DNA from: CAZOVK01 sp964583165
GTDB lineage: Bacteria; Bacillota; Clostridia; Lachnospirales; WRAX01
DNA length: 49,328 bases
Direction of reading: 5' to 3'
Assembly (NCBI GenBank): GCA_964583165.1
Contig: CAZOVK010000008.1
Coordinates: 1 to 49,328 of the forward strand
Shown here: positions 34,174 to 42,544 of the stretch, piece by piece
Layout of the letters: every line of letters starts with the position of its first letter
How positions within the stretch are numbered: the stretch's first letter is position 1
The notes under the pieces: model-generated
What the model saw: only the letters and a program-made list of their open reading frames with translations
The model's database searches: none
What the model was told of the DNA's origin: nothing
Made by a program: the position numbers and the translations under genes

Positions 34174-35852
34174 AATTTAACGAATTTCCTTACGCAAGAC
34201 CCGATTTAGAGAAGCTGACATCAACGGTTCACGCGCTTATTGAGCGCGTAAAGAACGCGACTGAGCCGCAACAACTGTTCGATTGCATCCGCGAGATGGA
34301 CGAAATTGGCGCAGACATTGAGTCTGACGGCAGTATCGCGAGCGTTCGTTACACACTGAACGTCAAGGACGAGTATTATCAGAATGAGCGTAAGTTTTGG
34401 GGCGAAGCCGAACCACAAATCCAACAGCTTATGAGTGATTTTATGGGCGCAGTGCTTGACAGCCCGTTCCTAAATGCGGCTAAAGAGCGTTTCGGCGCAC
34501 TCATGTTTGACAACGCCATTATTCAAAGGAAAACGATTGCGCCTGAGGTTATCGCTGACCTCGCTGAAGAAGCGCGGCTTACAATGGAGTATGCACGGCT
34601 TACCGGTTCGGCGCAAATAGAATTTAACGGTGAGGTTCTTGGGCTACCCGCAATGGGCAAGTATATGGACAGCGCAGACCGCGACATGAGAAAACGCGCG
34701 TTTGAAGCGTATAGCGGTTATTTCTATGAGCATAAGGAAGAGTTTGACAAGGTTTTCAGCGAATTGGCGATTTTGCGTGAGCGCATAGCGAAAAAGCTCG
34801 GACAGGAAACCTATACACAACTAGGTTACTTGCGCATGACGCGTAATTGCTACAAACCTGAAAACGTGGCAGCATTCCGCGAGCAGGTCAAGCGCGATTT
34901 AGTACCGTTCATCAACGAGTTGAAGGCAGAACAGGCCAAGCAACTGGGTATTTCATCAATCACAATTTATGACGACAAGGCACAGCCAAAGGAATTGGAT
35001 GTTAAGCCCATTGCGTTTGACGAAGAGCTATACCAAATCGGCATTCAGATGTACCGCGATATGTCGCCCGAAACGAAGGTGTTCATTGAGAGTATGGACG
35101 AGATGGGTTGCTTCGACCTCTTGTCTTACGCGGGCAAACAGCCGGGCGGTTACTGCACGTTCATTCCGCGTTATGAAACGCCGTTTATTTTCGCGAACTT
35201 CAACGGCACGACAGGTGACGTTGACGTGTTTACGCATGAGGGCGGCCATGCCTATTATGTGTACATGGCATCGCGCAAGATGGAGCTTGGAAGTCAGATA
35301 ATGCCGACAATGGATATGGCAGAGATTCACTCAATGTCTATGGAGTTTATGTGCTGGCCCAGTTTAGAGCGTTTTTATGGCGACAAGACAGACATCGCCA
35401 AACGCAAACACTTGATTTCGTCGCTCTCGTTCATCCCATACGGCTGTATGGTTGACGAGTTCCAACATCGCGTATATGAGAACCCGAACATGAGTGTTGA
35501 AGACATGAACAAGATTTGGTTGGAGCTTGAAGCCGAATATCGCCCGTTCCTTGATTTTGACGGGATACCGTTCTATGCCGAGGGGCGCACGTGGCAACGT
35601 CAGGGCCATATCTATCAGGTGCCTTTCTATTATATCGACTACTGTTTGGCGCAATGTGTATCTCTTCAGTTCTTTGAACTCATGCAGCGTGAGGGTTTTG
35701 ACAAGGCTTGGGAAACATACAACAAGCTAGTGAATCAGGGCGCAATGAAGAACTTTACCGATTTGCTGGATTACACAGGGCTAAAGAACCCGTTCGAGGA
35801 CGGCGCTCTAAAAGGCATTATCGAAATGGTTCGCGCATGGCTCAATAAATAG
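34170..35852 (+). CDS. M3-family oligoendopeptidase (PepF-like)
   Basis: A 560-aa cytosolic zinc metallopeptidase that degrades short peptides. The HExxH motif is HEGGH (356-360), and the third ligand glutamate lies in AEIHSMSMEF about 25 residues on, as in family M3B. The conserved DGIPFYAEGRTWQRQGHIY and FYYIDYCLAQ blocks complete the active site. Length fits the family. It overlaps the creatininase gene by 4 bp and lies 8 bp before the PLP enzyme, implying a shared role in peptide use. Confidence 0.94.
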   Translation: MKFNEFPYARPDLEKLTSTVHALIERVKNATEPQQLFDCIREMDEIGADIESDGSIASVRYTLNVKDEYYQNERKFWGEAEPQIQQLMSDFMGAVLDSPFLNAAKERFGALMFDNAIIQRKTIAPEVIADLAEEARLTMEYARLTGSAQIEFNGEVLGLPAMGKYMDSADRDMRKRAFEAYSGYFYEHKEEFDKVFSELAILRERIAKKLGQETYTQLGYLRMTRNCYKPENVAAFREQVKRDLVPFINELKAEQAKQLGISSITIYDDKAQPKELDVKPIAFDEELYQIGIQMYRDMSPETKVFIESMDEMGCFDLLSYAGKQPGGYCTFIPRYETPFIFANFNGTTGDVDVFTHEGGHAYYVYMASRKMELGSQIMPTMDMAEIHSMSMEFMCWPSLERFYGDKTDIAKRKHLISSLSFIPYGCMVDEFQHRVYENPNMSVEDMNKIWLELEAEYRPFLDFDGIPFYAEGRTWQRQGHIYQVPFYYIDYCLAQCVSLQFFELMQREGFDKAWETYNKLVNQGAMKNFTDLLDYTGLKNPFEDGALKGIIEMVRAWLNK

Positions 35853-35860
35853 AGGTGTTT

Positions 35861-37033
35861 ATGTACGATTTTGACAAAATGCATGACAGGCGCGGCACTG
35901 TCAGCGTCAAATGGGATAAAGTCGGGGAGCGCTTCGGCAACCCCGACGCTATCTCCATGTGGATTGCGGATGCCGATTTTGAATGCCCAAAAGAGGTTGT
36001 TGACGCAATAATCGAACGCGCGAAGCATCCGATTTATGGGTATGCGTTCAGACCCGAGGCTGGCATTGAGGCGTTCATCAAGTGGAGCCGCGAGCGTCAT
36101 GGTTTTGACATCAAACCCGAATGGGTGCGCATTACGACAGGCGTTACACATGGTATGGCCACGGTCATTCGCACTTTTACAGAAAAGGGCGACAATGTGC
36201 TTGTGATGAAGCCCGTTTATGACCCGTTTTTTTACGTGATTGAGGACAACGGGCGTAAGATTCTGGATTGCCCCATGATTTTTGAAGACGGGCAGTTTCG
36301 GATTGACTTCGCGGGGTTTGAAGAGTGCCTCAAAAGCGGAGTGAAACTTTTCATCTTCTGTAGCCCACAGAATCCGACAGGGCGCGTGTTCACGCGCGAA
36401 GAGTTAACCCGCATTGCTGACCTTTGTGTCAAGTATAACTGTATGGTTATGTCTGACGATTTGCATAGCGAATTCGTGACTAACGGGCACAAGTACATAC
36501 CGCTTGCTTCAATCAATGATGAGATTAAGGCGCTGACTATTACGGGCTATTCACCCAGTAAAACATTCAACATCTTAGGTTTGACTGTGGCGGCGCTTGT
36601 GATTCCAAATGATGAAATTAGGGCACGTTATGACGCTGAGGATGTCGCGTTGCACGTGAAGACGAACAACCTCTTTGGAATTGTCGCGTTTGAGGCGGCG
36701 TATGTACACGGCGGACAATACGTTGACGACTTCAATACCTATGTAGAGCAGAACCGCGATTTTGTTCTTTCATATATTAAGGAAAGAATCCCGCGGATTT
36801 CGGCGATTAAGAATGAAGGTACATACCTTATGATGTTTGATTTCGCTGATTTGGGCTTAGAGGGTAGGGCGCTGGTCGATTTTCTCGCGCATAAGGCAGG
36901 CGTTGCCGTGAATAACGGAGGGGCTTATGGTGACGCGCTCAAAACGAGCGTTCGCGTAAATATCGCGTGCCCGCGCAAGACGCTTGAAGAGGCGCTTGCG
37001 CGAATTGAAACGGCAGTTAACAATTACATATAG
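35861..37033 (+). CDS. MalY/PatB-type PLP-dependent beta-lyase or aminotransferase
   Basis: A 390-aa fold-type I PLP enzyme of the PatB/MalY branch. Landmarks: the N-terminal SVKWDKVGERFG and ISMWIADADFECP, ITTGVTHGMATVIRTF, FCSPQNPTGRVF, the PLP-anchoring SDDLHSEF and the Schiff-base lysine in GYSPSKTFNILGL. PatB enzymes cleave cystathionine or cysteine S-conjugates to pyruvate, ammonia and a thiol; some act as aminotransferases. ATG 35861 is chosen, 6 nt after AGAGG; the upstream GTG 35855 overlaps that site. It is 10 bp before the DUF4438 gene. Confidence 0.92.
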   Translation: MYDFDKMHDRRGTVSVKWDKVGERFGNPDAISMWIADADFECPKEVVDAIIERAKHPIYGYAFRPEAGIEAFIKWSRERHGFDIKPEWVRITTGVTHGMATVIRTFTEKGDNVLVMKPVYDPFFYVIEDNGRKILDCPMIFEDGQFRIDFAGFEECLKSGVKLFIFCSPQNPTGRVFTREELTRIADLCVKYNCMVMSDDLHSEFVTNGHKYIPLASINDEIKALTITGYSPSKTFNILGLTVAALVIPNDEIRARYDAEDVALHVKTNNLFGIVAFEAAYVHGGQYVDDFNTYVEQNRDFVLSYIKERIPRISAIKNEGTYLMMFDFADLGLEGRALVDFLAHKAGVAVNNGGAYGDALKTSVRVNIACPRKTLEEALARIETAVNNYI

Positions 37034-37043
37034 GTGGTGTATT

Positions 37044-37904
37044 ATGTTAAAAACAAACAGTGATAAACTCCCGATTTTGTCGGTTGAGGGTGAAGTTTGG
37101 CATCCGCGTATTTCCCCCAAGGGTATGTCAGACATCAACGGTCAGGCCTATTTCATCTCAGCCATCGGCGGTATCTGCTACAATGCAAGTATCGGAAGCC
37201 CCGCTTGTGGTTGGGTGGCTGACCATCTTGAACCGGGCGTGACAACACGCCACAAAGACAACGAGCAGAACGCGGCATACACGGGTTACAGTTGTATCGG
37301 CAACGCAGCGACGGTTGTATCGGGTGACGCGAAGGGTTCAAAGGGCTTTGTGACGGGTAAACATGGCGGTTGTGAGCATACAATGGTTTACTTCCCAACT
37401 GATGTGATTGAAAAGCTCAATATCGGCGACAAAATCGCCGTCCGCGCTTGCGGTCAGGGTTTAGAGTTGACAGACTATCCCGAAATTCTTTTGCGTAATG
37501 TCAGCCCCGAACTTCTAGGCAAGCTTAACATCGAGGAAGAGGACGGCAAAATCAAAGTTGGCGTGGCCAAAATCGTGCCGGGTGCTCTCATGGGCAGTGG
37601 CGTTGGCTCAGGTATTTTCGCAAGCGGCGACTATGATATTACCATGTTCTCTGAAGAGATAATCAAGGAATATGGTCTTGGCGACTTACGTCTCGGTGAT
37701 TTGGTTGGCATTCTTGATAGCGATACACGGTTTGGTCGTTCGTTCCATGAAGGCGCGGTTACAATCGGCGTGGTTATCCACGGTGATAGCCGCTTGTCGG
37801 GGCATGGCCCCGGCGTAACGCCGTTGTTCTGCACGAAAACACCAATCGTTGAGCCGTTCATTGACCCGAACGCGAATCTTTCTGACATGTTCATAGAAAA
37901 ATAA
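37044..37904 (+). CDS. DUF4438 domain protein
   Basis: A 286-aa protein with the compact beta-rich DUF4438 pattern: VEGEVWHPRISPKG, ISAIGGICYNASIG, GVTTRHKDNEQN, LSCIGN-like YSCIGNAATVVSGDA, KHGGCEHTMVYFP and GPGVTPLFCT. Structures of thermophile relatives are known but the function is not. Gly-rich loops with His and Asp suggest an enzyme or metal site. It is the last gene of the peptidase operon, with AGGTGG before the ATG, so a role in amino-acid or amide catabolism is possible. The strong terminator at 37907 follows within 3 bp. Confidence 0.8.
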   Translation: MLKTNSDKLPILSVEGEVWHPRISPKGMSDINGQAYFISAIGGICYNASIGSPACGWVADHLEPGVTTRHKDNEQNAAYTGYSCIGNAATVVSGDAKGSKGFVTGKHGGCEHTMVYFPTDVIEKLNIGDKIAVRACGQGLELTDYPEILLRNVSPELLGKLNIEEEDGKIKVGVAKIVPGALMGSGVGSGIFASGDYDITMFSEEIIKEYGLGDLRLGDLVGILDSDTRFGRSFHEGAVTIGVVIHGDSRLSGHGPGVTPLFCTKTPIVEPFIDPNANLSDMFIEK

Positions 37905-37906
37905 CA

Positions 37907-37944
37907 CAAAAAGCAAGCGGGGTGACCACTCCGCTTGCTTTTTG
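37907..37944. terminator. Strong bidirectional terminator
   Basis: CAAAAAGCAAGCGG (37907-37920) pairs perfectly over 14 bp with 37931-37944, with a 10-nt loop. The T-run on one side and A-run on the other serve both the DUF4438 gene and the convergent propeller/coiled-coil gene. Confidence 0.9.
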
Positions 37945-37966
37945 TTATCTAGTTTACCGTAAAACT

Positions 37967-39397
37967 TTATTGTTCTTCTTCTGTTTCTACGATTTCTAGC
38001 GGTGTTTCTTCATTTATATGTACTATCTCACGGGATTTTTCGAGTTCTTGTTCGCGTTCAAGTTCAAGTAATTGCTGTTCAAGGTTCTGCTTTTCACTTT
38101 CAAGCATTTGTTTTTCACCTTCAAGCACCTGCTTCTCATTTTCTAGAGCTTTCTTCTCACTTTGAAGTGTCTGAATTTCTTCTTTGGCGCGTACAAGCTC
38201 TCCCTCTATTTTGAGATTAGCCGACTTCAAATCCTCAACCTCAATCTCCAAACGTTCAAGCCGCATAGTCATGCCTACAGGGATATTCGCGCTTGCTTCC
38301 TGTTGGGTCGGCGCGTTTTCAGGCATAGGGAAGGCAAGGTCAAAGAAGTTGTCATAATCCGCTGTCGGCGTTTGTTGTGATTCAGATGTGCGCGCAATAC
38401 TCGCTTCATAAAACGGTTTGTATAAATCGGGCAGAATCTGAATGTCCGCAAGCTCGTTTTCGTCAACGTAGACCTCTTGCGCATAAAACTCCGAACGCCG
38501 CATTTTACCTTGCGCAATAAAATCAAGCTTGGCGGGGTTCGAACAAACCTTGCCTGTATACTTGCGTGGGCGCGAAAAACTCAAACCATCATTGTCCGAC
38601 ACAGAATAATAAATCCCACCCGCGTCGAAGAACACATAAATCAGGTCATTAACGATATTCACCAGACACTTTTGAATGCGTCGCCCCTCCCAAAGCACAA
38701 TCGCGTTCGTGTCGTTCGCGTCAACCTTGCGCTTAAATAGGAGTTGTGATGTGAAGCTGTTCTTGACAATCATAGCGGTGTAAAGCCCATCAGTTGTGGT
38801 CAAAAACGAACAATCAGCTACAGTGAAGTCACTGCCGAGCGTCTGGATAACGACTTCGCCGCCTACGGCTGTAGCGTTCAGCTCGCGATAACAGACGCTT
38901 TCGCGCTCACCCGCCTTGTTGTAAATCAAAAGGTGGTGCTCACCCGAAATATTTCTGACATAGTAGGGCGCGTGTGGCAATGGCCGAATCCGTTCAATGA
39001 CCTGTGCCGGCTCCCACTTACCACGTGACACACGGCGACATTCAAGCAATTGCCCGCCGTCTGCTTCAATATTAAAAATAAGACTGATGGCGCGGTCACT
39101 ACTTACGGCATGAACGAGAATCTCCGCGCGTGACCGTTGCTGATTCTTTAGAATGGTCTGCGAATTCCATTCCCCTTTTTCCTCTGACGCAAAACCCAGA
39201 TGCCCGTTTTCATCCAGATAAAACAGCATGAGCCTGTCACTTTGCGATGTGTTTACCGTAAAGTTATTTATGTCTACCAGTACAGTTTTCGTGCCTTCCT
39301 TGCGCCCACGCTTGATATTTGCAGAAGTCAAGTTGCGCCCGTCCATAAAAAAACCTGTGAGCCGCCCGGCGGTGTCGTATAAAACACAGTTGTTCAA
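37967..39397 (-). CDS. Beta-propeller-like protein with C-terminal coiled coil
   Basis: An unrecognised 476-aa cytosolic protein. Residues about 1-310 contain repeated beta units of about 45 residues (RLMLFYLDENGHLGFASEE, HHLLIYNKAGERESVCYRE, LIYVFFDAGGIYYSVSDNDG) as in sialidase- or WD-like propellers; the last unit has an Asp-box-like SVSDNDGLSFS. A linker (about 325-375) leads to a near-perfect heptad coiled coil (about 378-455) with EKQVLEGEKQMLESEK repeats, and an acidic tail. The start is TTG 39397, 8 nt after GGGGGA. It looks like a scaffold; the partner is unknown. It is monocistronic and divergent from iorA. Confidence 0.65.
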   Translation of the reverse strand: MNNCVLYDTAGRLTGFFMDGRNLTSANIKRGRKEGTKTVLVDINNFTVNTSQSDRLMLFYLDENGHLGFASEEKGEWNSQTILKNQQRSRAEILVHAVSSDRAISLIFNIEADGGQLLECRRVSRGKWEPAQVIERIRPLPHAPYYVRNISGEHHLLIYNKAGERESVCYRELNATAVGGEVVIQTLGSDFTVADCSFLTTTDGLYTAMIVKNSFTSQLLFKRKVDANDTNAIVLWEGRRIQKCLVNIVNDLIYVFFDAGGIYYSVSDNDGLSFSRPRKYTGKVCSNPAKLDFIAQGKMRRSEFYAQEVYVDENELADIQILPDLYKPFYEASIARTSESQQTPTADYDNFFDLAFPMPENAPTQQEASANIPVGMTMRLERLEIEVEDLKSANLKIEGELVRAKEEIQTLQSEKKALENEKQVLEGEKQMLESEKQNLEQQLLELEREQELEKSREIVHINEETPLEIVETEEEQ

Positions 39398-39481
39398 GCT
39401 ATATTCCCCCTATTTACAATAATCGTTTCATCATTTACAATATGTGTGGTAGTATTATTTATATTAGAAGGAGTTGAGAAT

Positions 39482-41218
39482 ATGAGCCAAAAACAACTGA
39501 TGCTCGGGAATCAGGCGATTGCGCGTGGGTTGTATGAGGCGGGCTGTACGGTCGTTTCGTCATACCCGGGAACGCCCAGCACTGAGATTACGGAGTACGC
39601 GGCGGGTTATGATTTCTATACCGAATGGGCGCCGAACGAGAAAGTCGCTCTGGAAGTCGCTATGGGTGCATCGTTTGCGGGCGGGCGGGCGATGTCTGCT
39701 ATGAAGCACGTGGGCTTAAACGTGGCGGCTGACCCGCTATTCACGCTGTCGTATATGGGCGTGACGGGCGGGTTGGTTATCTGTGTTGCGGATGACCCGG
39801 GTATGCACTCGTCACAGAATGAGCAAGATTCGCGCCATTACGCCGAAGCCGCGAAGATAATGATGCTTGAACCGTCAGATTCACAAGAATGCAAGGATTT
39901 TGTCGCGCAAGCGTTCAGCTTGAGCGAAGAGTTTGACACTCCCGTGCTTATTCGGCTTACAACGCGCGTTGCGCATTCGCAAAGTGCCGTTGAGGTCGCC
40001 GAACCCGAGCCGTATACTCTCAAACCATATAAGAAAAACCCCGAAAAGCTCGTGATGATGCCACAATTCGCGCGTGGTCGCCACGTCTTTGTTGAAGAAC
40101 GCCTTAACCGTCAACGCGCATTCGCCGAAACAACACCACTAAACAAAGTGGAGTATTTCAGCAAGAAAATTGGTGTGATTACATCGGGGATTAGCTACCT
40201 CTATGCACGAGAAGCCCTTGGCGAGAATGCTTCATATTTAAAACTCGGCATGGTTTACCCATTGCCGGAGCAGAAAATCCGCGAGTTCGCGGCCTCTGTC
40301 GAACGGTGTTACATAATTGAGGAGTTAGACCCGATTTTCGAGCGATTTTGCCGCTCACTTGGCATTGAGGTTATCGGCAAGTCAGAGTTTTCGTTGCTTG
40401 GCGAATACAGCGACAAACTCATTCGTAAGGTCGTTCTCGGCGAATCGACAGATTTCGTCACGCGCAACGAAGAAATCCCCGGGCGGCCGCCTGTCATGTG
40501 CGCGGGTTGCCCGCATCGCGGCACATTCTATGTGCTGAACAAGATGAAGTTAATCGTGAACGGCGACATTGGCTGCTATACACTGGGTTCGTTGCCGCCC
40601 ACAAGTGCTATGGACATCAGCGCGTGCATGGGCGCGGGCGTTGCCATGACGCACGGTATGGCGAAGGCGAACCCGGAATTAAAAGCAGTGGCGGTTATCG
40701 GCGACTCAACGTTTATGCACAGCGGCATGACGGGGCTGGCAAACATCATCTATAACAACGGCAATTCGACTGTCCTGGTGCTCGATAATTCTATCACGGG
40801 CATGACAGGGCATCAAGAAAACCCGACAACGGGCAAAACCCTAAAAGGCGAACCCGCACCGGCGATTGATATTGCGAAACTCTGCGAGGCTATGGGCGCG
40901 TATGTGCTGACGGCTGACCCGTTCGATTTGAAAGGGCTTGAAGCGTCAGTCAAAGAAGCGATAGCGCATGAAGGCGCGTCTGTTGTTGTTGTCAAAAGAC
41001 CGTGCGCGTTACTGAAAGGCGTGAAGTTTGGGCAAAAGCCGTACATAGACACGGAGAAATGCAAGAAATGCAAGCTTTGTTTGAAGGCGGGTTGCCCAGC
41101 AATCTCCAACAACAACGGCGTGATGGAGATTGACCAAAACGGCTGTGTGGGCTGTGGCTTCTGTCAAGGCATATGCGGTTTCGGCGCGATTGTCACGCCG
41201 TCAGAAGGGGGCAAGTAG
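39482..41218 (+). CDS. iorA: Indolepyruvate:ferredoxin oxidoreductase, alpha subunit
   Basis: A 578-aa subunit that oxidises aryl-pyruvates (from Trp, Phe, Tyr) to aryl-acetyl-CoA while reducing ferredoxin, in anaerobic amino-acid fermentation. The pyrimidine-binding domain shows SSYPGTPSTEI; VCVADDPGMHSSQNEQDSR follows the family; CAGCPHRGTFYVL opens the thiamine-pyrophosphate domain with GDSTFMHSGMTGL and DNSITGMTGHQ. Two 4Fe-4S motifs close the chain (CKKCKLCLKAGCP and CVGCGFCQGICG). AGAAGGAG precedes ATG 39482; the longer frame from 39446 lacks support. It abuts iorB by 1 bp. Confidence 0.96.
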   Translation: MSQKQLMLGNQAIARGLYEAGCTVVSSYPGTPSTEITEYAAGYDFYTEWAPNEKVALEVAMGASFAGGRAMSAMKHVGLNVAADPLFTLSYMGVTGGLVICVADDPGMHSSQNEQDSRHYAEAAKIMMLEPSDSQECKDFVAQAFSLSEEFDTPVLIRLTTRVAHSQSAVEVAEPEPYTLKPYKKNPEKLVMMPQFARGRHVFVEERLNRQRAFAETTPLNKVEYFSKKIGVITSGISYLYAREALGENASYLKLGMVYPLPEQKIREFAASVERCYIIEELDPIFERFCRSLGIEVIGKSEFSLLGEYSDKLIRKVVLGESTDFVTRNEEIPGRPPVMCAGCPHRGTFYVLNKMKLIVNGDIGCYTLGSLPPTSAMDISACMGAGVAMTHGMAKANPELKAVAVIGDSTFMHSGMTGLANIIYNNGNSTVLVLDNSITGMTGHQENPTTGKTLKGEPAPAIDIAKLCEAMGAYVLTADPFDLKGLEASVKEAIAHEGASVVVVKRPCALLKGVKFGQKPYIDTEKCKKCKLCLKAGCPAISNNNGVMEIDQNGCVGCGFCQGICGFGAIVTPSEGGK

Positions 41219-41219
41219 A

Positions 41220-41792
41220 ATGAATATGAACATACTCATCTGTGGCATTGGGGGGCAGGGGACGTTACTCGCCGCCAAGATTCTCGGCAATGCCGCCGCC
41301 ATTATGAACATGGACGTGAAACTATCAGAAGTCCACGGTATGTCACAGCGCGGCGGTTCTGTAGTGACATATGTGAAGTTGTCGGATAATGCCGTGCAAT
41401 CGCCGATTTTATCAGACGGCGGCGCGGATTACATACTCGCGTTTGAGATGCTGGAGGGTTATCGCAATGTTTCAGCGCTCAAACCGGGCGGGGTTATGCT
41501 TGCAAACGAACAGCAAATCAAGCCCATGCCCGTAATCACAGGCGCTTGGGAATATCCGACAGAAATTCCCGAAAAAATACGCGCCCTTGGCGTAAACCTT
41601 CACACACTGGACGCGCTGGAACTCGCAAAACAGGCGGGGAACACGCGCACAGTTAATGTCGTATTACTCGGGAAACTCTCGGCGGCAATGAACTTACCCA
41701 TTGAGGTATGTGAAGAAGCTTTGCGCATGAGCGTAAAACCTGCATTCCTTGAAGTGAATCTGAAAGCCTTTCACTTAGGGAGAAACGCTTAA
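41220..41792 (+). CDS. iorB: Indolepyruvate:ferredoxin oxidoreductase, beta subunit
   Basis: A 190-aa gamma-type 2-oxoacid oxidoreductase subunit that pairs with IorA. Motifs are ICGIGGQGTLLAAKILG, VKLSEVHGMSQRGGSVVTYV and ILAFEMLEGYR. ATG 41220 is taken, after GGGGG, 1 bp past the iorA stop; an in-frame ATG at 41226 is also possible. A longer frame from 41130 lies wholly inside iorA and is rejected. Confidence 0.95.
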   Translation: MNMNILICGIGGQGTLLAAKILGNAAAIMNMDVKLSEVHGMSQRGGSVVTYVKLSDNAVQSPILSDGGADYILAFEMLEGYRNVSALKPGGVMLANEQQIKPMPVITGAWEYPTEIPEKIRALGVNLHTLDALELAKQAGNTRTVNVVLLGKLSAAMNLPIEVCEEALRMSVKPAFLEVNLKAFHLGRNA

Positions 41793-41798
41793 AAACAG

Positions 41799-41831
41799 TG
41801 TAGGGCGCTGTTTTCTCAACAGCGCCCTACA
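41799..41831. terminator. Hairpin between iorB and the ImmA-like gene
   Basis: TGTAGGGCGCTG (41799-41810) pairs perfectly over 12 bp with 41820-41831, loop TTTTCTCAA. It has little U-tract but sits between convergent genes, so a two-way terminator is likely. Confidence 0.7.
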
Positions 41832-41855
41832 TAGTTTACAGTAAAACAGTTACGG

Positions 41856-42479
41856 TTACTTATTCTCTTCTATGAATTGCTTGAAGTTTTCAAACACCTT
41901 TTGTTCAAGCTGATGCTTCAAAAATAGGTCTTTCTTCAACAATTCTTTCAATCTGTCAGACCTTTCAATCGCTATATGTTCAGGCAAGCCACACAATTCG
42001 GCTATATCATACGGCTCAATACATTTAATGGCCGCTAACACACAGGCAGGGGCGAGAATCCGCACGGCGAAAGAGGTCGCGTCATTCTCATTTTGCTCGC
42101 TCAACAACTCATTAGAATAGTACGCCGTGAAATATCCCACCTTTTGTTCAACCAAGGGTAAGCCCATCAAGATACGCCCCAGCTCACGCGCGAGAATGTA
42201 ACGCGTCGTTTCGACAGGCTCAATCTTAGGGTAATAGAGGATATACCACCTATCTGTATAGAGCGAGAAGCCCTCGTTTGTCGTCGAATGCCCCGTCAAT
42301 TCACAATACTTCAGCAAATCAGCGGCCTCCGTGTAACTCATAACCGTAATGCCGAGTCGTCGCGCTATCTTCATAACGCCGACAGGCAAAGCGGCTACCC
42401 GCTGCGCAATCAACAAATCCCATGACGCGTCACGCACACCTGCATATTTCCCGTAATTATTCGCGTTAATAGCTTCCAC
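41856..42479 (-). CDS. ImmA/IrrE-like protein with degenerate zinc motif
   Basis: A 207-aa protein with the ImmA/IrrE metallopeptidase layout: an N-terminal helical part (LLIAQRVAALPVGVMKIARRLGI), a beta hairpin (FSLYTDRWYILYYP), a helix where HExxH should lie, and NENDATSFAVRILAPACVL as the second metal helix. The motif reads ARELGR (from ILARELGRILMG), with both zinc-binding histidines replaced by arginine. It cannot be a normal zinc protease, so a binding or regulatory role is more likely. GTG 42479 is preferred, 6 nt after GGGGGG; TTG 42485 would touch that site. No XRE-type repressor gene is next to it. Confidence 0.7.
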   Translation of the reverse strand: MEAINANNYGKYAGVRDASWDLLIAQRVAALPVGVMKIARRLGITVMSYTEAADLLKYCELTGHSTTNEGFSLYTDRWYILYYPKIEPVETTRYILARELGRILMGLPLVEQKVGYFTAYYSNELLSEQNENDATSFAVRILAPACVLAAIKCIEPYDIAELCGLPEHIAIERSDRLKELLKKDLFLKHQLEQKVFENFKQFIEENK

Positions 42480-42494
42480 AATCAACCCCCCTTA

Positions 42495-42503
42495 TGTTAT
42501 AAT
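42495..42503 (+). promoter_or_regulatory. larC promoter, extended -10, overlapping the divergent promoter
   Basis: TGTTATAAT with a perfect TATAAT at 42498-42503. This -10 shares bases with the minus-strand -10 at 42499-42504, so the two genes cannot easily fire at once. Confidence 0.6.
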
Positions 42504-42527
42504 ACAAGAGTAGTTTTGAAAAGTCAA
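42499..42527 (-). promoter_or_regulatory. Promoter of the ImmA-like gene
   Basis: On the minus strand TTGACT (42522-42527), 17 bp, TATTAT (42499-42504). The ribosome binding site follows within about 10 nt, leaving a very short leader. Confidence 0.7.
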
Positions 42528-42544
42528 ACAAAGCAGAGGTTAAA

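Noticed and set aside
34969..35330. Overlapping frames on both strands within the M3 peptidase gene
   Set aside because: Shadow frames; the peptidase frame carries the HEGGH motif and spans the full family length.
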